From: Oopsacas minuta
Lineage: Eukaryota > Porifera > Hexactinellida > Lyssacinosida > Leucopsacidae
Reading direction: 5' to 3'
Length of the DNA: 64,000 nt
Assembly (NCBI GenBank): GCA_024704765.1
Contig: JAKMXF010000312.1
Location: 62,001-126,000 of the forward strand
In this document: piece by piece, positions 59,101 through 64,000 of the stretch
Layout of the letters: the number at the start of each line of letters is the position of its first letter
Numbering within the stretch: position 1 is the stretch's first letter
Notes under the pieces: generated by a model
The model's input: the letters and a program-made list of their open reading frames with translations, nothing else
What the model was told of the DNA's origin: nothing
The model's database searches: none
Position numbers and translations under genes: made by a program

Positions 59101-62100
59101 GAGGGATCAAAGTATGTAGTAACAGAACCTGAGTCAAGTGTGAGGGCACGAGGACCTATGAAAAGATGTGCAATTATTAAATAATATTCTCTTAAAGTTA
59201 TTGAAAAATATTTCATAACATTTCCACTTTACATACGTTGAGCGTCATGTTCCGTCATAGTTAAGGAGGAAGCGAAAATATATGTATATATGCATGCATG
59301 TAGTAATAATATATGTAGGATCGATCAAAACAATAATAAACCATCCTGCTATTTCTCTTAACCGTAGTATATATGCACGTGATAGCCACGGTTGTCAAAG
59401 GTTAATTCATACATCATATGGCTAATTAGTACGCGCCTACTGCGTATTAATTATTATCAACTTCCCATGGTGCAGTATAGTAACATCAAGGGCAGCTGAA
59501 GGTGCTAAATAGCGGTCACACCATTGGCTTGAGGCCATAGCCTGACCGTTTGCGAGCCGCTCCTGAATATGTTCATAATTGTGTCAATATATTTAACGTT
59601 GTTCTGGATTCAACTTGTAAATAGAGTAGTATATTTTGAATCACAGCAATATGACGAAAACATGATGAGCTATTTGCCGTCATTATTGAACTGATAATTA
59701 TTGCATAGAATAATAATAATTATTATTATTGCAACAAACTTTGCAGTATTAGGTCGATAATCAATATCTCCTCATTGTTACGTGAGTCCAGACATTGCAT
59801 TTTGTGCTTCTTTCCATCTATTTCCAGATTGTTGATATATAATGGATTCTCCATTTCATAGTTTGTACCCAATTCTCTCCAAATAGTGTATTCAAATGGA
59901 ACTGAGTTGTCAGCTTTGTGACATAATAAGGAACTATATTCAGAATCTATGTCCTGGGTGTATGTGTAAGAATCTGAAGCTTCAACAACTAGAAAACCAA
60001 AAATGTTTCAAGTATATCTTTGGACCCAATATAGATATAACAGTTCTTTCAGAATATCAACAAACCTGTAGTCTCTCCTGTATCCACAAACCAAATCGTA
60101 TGTCTCATAATGGAACCGTCAGCCTGAACAGATTCACAGGTGACGTACAATACGGGGTTTCCAACATTTGTGGCGAATATGCTAACACCTACATCATCTA
60201 TTCCAGCGTCATAAGTTACATCCTCACGAATACCATCACGTGTTAAGAACCACCTCACTGGTATTTGTGGATATCCGCTCATACAGTAGAATTCAGTATA
60301 ATCTGTAACTAATGAATTGTCTTCCAATGGTTCATATATAAATGGGCTGAGTTTCATTCCAAATTGATAAACTAAAGAAAATTGAATTTGGTAATAACGG
60401 AATTTACCTATCTTATGCTTCACAAACTTTTAACCAAGATCTGTATTGCTAGTGTTTGTTCCATTTCCAAATTCGTAACATAGTATCTGTATAATCCAGC
60501 ATCAGATAACCCAAAATTCTCAAATGTAATATCCCTCTCTGTTACATAACTGCCGTCAGGCTTCTGCCATTTCCCGACTATATTCATGCTAAGTACCAAA
60601 TCTGGTGACTGTAAATTCACATAAACTTCGTTCACAGCTCCAGGGAGCAGATCGTATGTTGTAATAACTCCTGTATCCAGAGTTATGACAGGTGGACCTA
60701 TTCAGAAACATTTATGATATTATAATCACACTTTATTTGTATTTGTAGTATATTATTTGTATTTGTATCTTGTTTTTATTTATGAATGTATGTATATGTC
60801 CAATTGTCCACCATCACTTCTTTGTTACACAAACCTTGGATGAGGATATCAACATCATGTATTACAGTTCCTGACGATGTATCAAAACATTCCATCTGGT
60901 AACTGTTTTGATTTACAAAAAAGCTGTTTAGGCTTAAGGGATTTTCCCTGACAAATGTAGCACCAGATTTTCTCCATTTATAGTCCTCAAATGGTACAGA
61001 GTTGTCCCATTTGTGGCAGAATAGGAATGCTTCTCCTCTGTCTATGTCAATAGTGTAAGTGTAGGAGTTTGAGGCTTCAGCAACTAACAATTAGATACAG
61101 TTAGAATTGGTTCCACTATTCAAACTTGGCTGAAATATACGTAACCGTATTTCCCTGAAAAAGCGTCAGGGCCAAGACTTGTGAATACAAACCCCAGCAT
61201 ATTCAGGGAAATACTGTATTTATACTTGAAATATTCCAGAAAGTTAACGATTTGTCAGTAACATATGTGCATTAATTAAGTTTCATACCTGTATGAATGG
61301 ATGGATCCAGAAGTGCTACAGTATACACTTTTTGGACATCATCATCTTGAAATACTTCACAGGAATAGTAGCCAGGGGAACCAATGTTAATTTCCACCGT
61401 TTCAGTCCCTAACGGGGGCGTAGTAGAAGGAGGTGGACTATCTGGAGGTTGGCCACTTATATGCTTAAACTGTCTGACGATTGTTTTAGTGTCCTCTGTT
61501 ATACACTGAAGCATTGTGGTAGCAGTGAGAATGGAATTGTCCTCTACTACTGTATATCTATCTGCATCAACAAGTTTTCCGAATTGACTCACTAAATGTA
61601 TTTACATTAATAATACACTATCTTATCTAATTCTGAATATTAATTCATAATATGATAATAGTTATTACCTTGAGTACTGCAGTGATGACAACCAAATGTA
61701 TTAGCTTCACAAAATAAGTCTATCCATACGCCATCTTCTGTATACGCACAGTCACCTGAAAATGATAGAGTCTCATCCCAGTTTAAATAGGTTATGGAAC
61801 TGCCATCAATCCAGCTATATACATCACTATTGTCAATTGTATCCAAACCAATCCAACATTTTGTAGGGGTTGTAGTGAAACTATCAATAAATAACTGTTC
61901 TGCATGTGAAGATATAGAAGCTAGATTGAATCCTTTTCCTTCACAATTTGATTGAGCTTCTGCCCTATCAATTGAAGTAGCACCAATATTCTTTTCTAAG
62001 CATTTTCCATTTTCTGTAATTATATCACATCCTTCTTTCAGCACTATTTGGAATAAACAACAGTCAATTGCTCGTATACGGATATGCGGCTAATACGGAA

Positions 62101-63722
62101 TCTTTTATCGATCCTATTCCTATTTTATGCGCCTAATTCAGATTATTCATGATTTTAAACATATCTATTGTAAAATTATTAGTACCTATTTCCAAGAAAC
62201 TAATTGAAATGCAGACAATAAGACTAATAACATTTTGAGATTGAATTTGCAGCCTTTTAGACAGTAATAATCTTTCTATAACATCATTAACATTTTGAGG
62301 CCGGGTGTAATCAGGATTAGTGTATTGAATCTCCTCTAATGCACATTGTACGAACGTAATTCATGAATCGCACTCCATTGGTTCTGTAACATTTTCGAAA
62401 AATTTACAAATTACAAATAGAAATAATTTGTGTAACCCATTCTATTACAGATTTAGTAAACTTAATACCTTGATATGTCCTGGGAAATAGTCCTACAGTA
62501 TATATCTGCTCGCTTCCATCATTCAGTGTTACTATACAGCTGTAGGAGCCTGGATTGGTTATACTGGCCCTCAATACACTAACTCCTGTGCTGGAACCTG
62601 TATCAGAATCTAGGTATGTGCTGATGCTATCTAGATTTGTGTATTTCCAAACAGTCTGTTGTGTGTGTATAGTATTCGTTACACAGTAGAGAGTTGTACT
62701 GACAGTAAATACTGTATTCTCTGCCAAAGGCTGGAACAGATATGATCCTATCGCTTGTCCAAATGGATCAACTAAAGAGTAATATATTAAGAATTTATGT
62801 CAGCTATTCATATTCATTTCATTAGTCTACAAAACAGTGGCACTCTCTATAACAGCAGCCTTTAGCGCTATACTGTTATTACCATGTTCTATTGCATTTC
62901 TAATTTCCTTGCAACACAATTACATACAAATATTTACATTTTGATAATTATTGCAATATGTACCTGGATATATCGCTGGTTCCAATAAAGCTACAGTATA
63001 AATTCTTTCTATACCACCTTCTTGAGTGACGCTACACATGTAGAAGCCAGGGGCTGTTATGTCTAGTGTTTCAGTATCAACTCCTCGAGTATCGGCTGTG
63101 AATTCGCCTATGTCAGTAATTTCACCTCCGAGGTCAACATAACTCCAGGTGATAGATGGTAGGCCCGATAATAACTCTGATACACAGTATAGTTGGGCAT
63201 TTTCAGTGAATATAGAATCGTCTGGCAGTGCTTCACTTTCACCAGTAGCATACATTACACCGAATGGAGACACTAGAAATATAGTACGGGTAATGAATTA
63301 TTTGTAACATATATTCAATTTATCATAATGATTACCTGGTGAGCTACAGAAATGACAACCTATTGTATCACCACACGGTACATCAAACCACTTAGAATTC
63401 CCAGTTATTTGTGCGCAGTCTTCATTTCCTGATTCCTCTCTTGGTTGACCAAAACCCCAGTTGGTATAGTTTACTGGACTGCCGTCTTCCCAGAAAAATA
63501 CATTTTCAGTGAATTGGTCACTTAACCCGATCCAACAGTTGGTAACTGATTCCTCGATCATCTTGTCGTAAATCAAATCATTTTCTCTACTTGAAGTTAC
63601 TGAAGCAATAGTCTCCTCATCCGTCGCACATGCTGCTTTAGCCTGATTCCAGTCTCCACCCGTATATCTGTAGTTGAAACATTTCTCTCCATTATAGATA
63701 CGACTACATCCTTGGGTCGGGA
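53103..63722 (-). CDS. Giant C-type-lectin/Ig/FN3 membrane receptor, 5' partial, 23 exons
   Basis: Exons N to C: 63722-63336 (CTLD), 63272-62964 and 62771-62469 (Ig), 62043-61669 (CTLD), 61591-61289 (Ig), then modules A-B-C: 61083-60835, 60697-60428, 60371-60066; 59988-59740, 59155-58895, 58676-58374; 58095-57859, 57737-57468, 57408-57100; 57013-56765, 56658-56389, 55713-55447; 55336-55088, 55025-54756, 54680-54384; 54325-54071, 53980-53705; last exon 53623-53103. At least 2,260 residues. CTLDs show WIGL and NW. A exons carry FLFCHKxDNS and ECLD, B exons PPVITLDTG and VGRW, C exons YCxxxxxxxxW and GYYSCxV; A and C have Ig-like cysteine/tryptophan spacing. All internal introns are phase 1. The last exon holds FN3, one membrane span (about residues 126-148 of that exon) and a 34-residue tail. 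No kinase or ITIM. One gene is inferred from unbroken phases. Confidence 0.85.
55714..56388 (-). other. Receptor intron with a possible degenerate transposon
   Basis: 675 bp. A GC-richer segment at about 55848-56308 begins CAGTGGGCGGGGCCGGATTTACC and ends with an imperfect complement (GGTAAATATGGCACTG). GGCCCGAAGGC on the left and GTGGCCCGAAGGC again near 56260 add internal similarity. No clear target-site duplication. No coding frame of interest. Confidence 0.45.
58716..58836. mobile_element. hAT-type MITE, 121 bp
   Basis: Terminal inverted repeats CAGCGGTTCCCAACCT and AGGTTGGGAATCGCTG differ at one position. Flanking 8-bp sequences CTCTAATG (58708-58715) and CTTTAATG (58837-58844) look like a target-site duplication with one change. 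CAGNGGTTCCCAACCT is a typical hAT terminus. It lies in a receptor intron. Confidence 0.85.
59156..59739 (-). other. Receptor intron (584 bp)
   Basis: Joins an A exon to a B exon in phase 1. It contains a TATATATGCATGCATG stretch (about 59284) and an imperfect AAT/ATT palindrome (59710-59730). If the receptor were really two genes, the break would most likely be here, but no start or stop signals were identified. Confidence 0.5.
61147..61214. mobile_element. 68-bp inverted-repeat element
   Basis: Perfect 13-bp arms GTATTTCCCTGAA (61147-61159) and TTCAGGGAAATAC (61202-61214) in a receptor intron, extendable outward by ACC/AC-type bases. Probably a tiny MITE or solo end pair. Confidence 0.6.
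62044..62468 (-). other. Receptor intron (425 bp)
   Basis: Between the second CTLD and an Ig exon. Nothing recognised. Confidence 0.5.
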
Positions 63723-64000
63723 CTAGAGGAATGAATTGTTATATCTTTACTGAAAATTTCTTTATTATTTATTTATTTATATAATATTCGATTAATTGGA
63801 CCTGTCCTGCTATATTTAATCCCCCAATGTAGGCCCGAGCGGACCATCCATGGCGCCATATATGATCCCTGTAGTTAATATACCCCTGGATAATCCAAAT
63901 AGTGAAGAAGATAGCTTCCTCGCTTGTGTTGTTCGGATATGATTATTAAAATTCAATTTTATCTGTATACTATTAACAGTTGGATATTATTAAACGAGGA
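63723..64000. other. Right edge, upstream of the first visible CTLD exon
   Basis: Intron or upstream region of the receptor gene; no further exon recognised. It contains GGCGCC and CCATGG words near 63850. Confidence 0.4.

Overview
The window is animal nuclear DNA, AT-rich and gene-dense. Genes are split by short introns (mostly 50-120 bp) or have no intron at all. The gene set is metazoan: thrombospondin, ST13/Hip, a FAM20 kinase, ELP2, a BNIP3-like protein, tyrosinase, tetraspanin and Ig/C-type-lectin receptors. Compactness, base composition and lineage-specific families suggest a sponge, probably a demosponge such as Amphimedon. That assignment is inference; the sequence carries no species label. 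No tRNA, rRNA or CRISPR array was recognised.

Layout. (1) 1-9786 (+): the 3' 25 exons of a very large thrombospondin-superfamily gene (VWA-like, VWC, laminin-G, VWC, seven TSP1, EGF-like, type-3 calcium repeats, TSP C-terminal domain). (2) 10396-12898: two tail-to-tail tetraspanin-like genes, the + copy broken by two frameshifts. (3) 14314-26777: a cluster of small, mostly intronless four-transmembrane (4TM) genes, with a GPI-tailed tyrosinase-like gene inside it, a tandem triplication with decayed copies, and a 4TM protein whose tail carries ten YxxP motifs. (4) 27238-28293: UBE2V (Mms2/Uev1). (5) 28627-45498: ST13, in which one intron of about 14.5 kb holds a nest of other genes on both strands. 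(6) 45866-50646: FAM20, a BNIP3-like gene and ELP2. (7) 51178-52571: an inverted remnant, a minisatellite and another 4TM gene. (8) 53103 to beyond the right edge (-): 23 exons of a giant C-type-lectin/Ig/FN3 membrane receptor built from repeated three-exon modules.

The most striking system is the nest inside ST13. Ten genes and one truncated copy form an expanded family related to the cation-dependent mannose-6-phosphate receptor: signal peptide, one MRH-like lectin domain, one membrane span, the conserved post-membrane block (P-N-x-x-F-W then D-G) and, in most members, a C-terminal YxxPhi sorting motif. Eight of the eleven keep all four residues that contact mannose-6-phosphate in the mammalian receptor (Gln, Arg, Glu, Tyr). 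Two have lost the membrane anchor but keep the lectin domain, and three have lost ligand residues. Part of the array is a palindromic duplication of about 2 kb arms, and five genes share one short promoter with a CACGTG E-box. Functionally this suggests a diversified lysosomal or endocytic glycan-receptor system; this is inference from sequence.

Other genome-level signals are small terminal-inverted-repeat elements in introns and intergenic DNA, (CAAA)n tracts in many introns, and a strong over-use of the nine-base word TTCACACCT (a T-box half-site) and its relative TTAACACCT.
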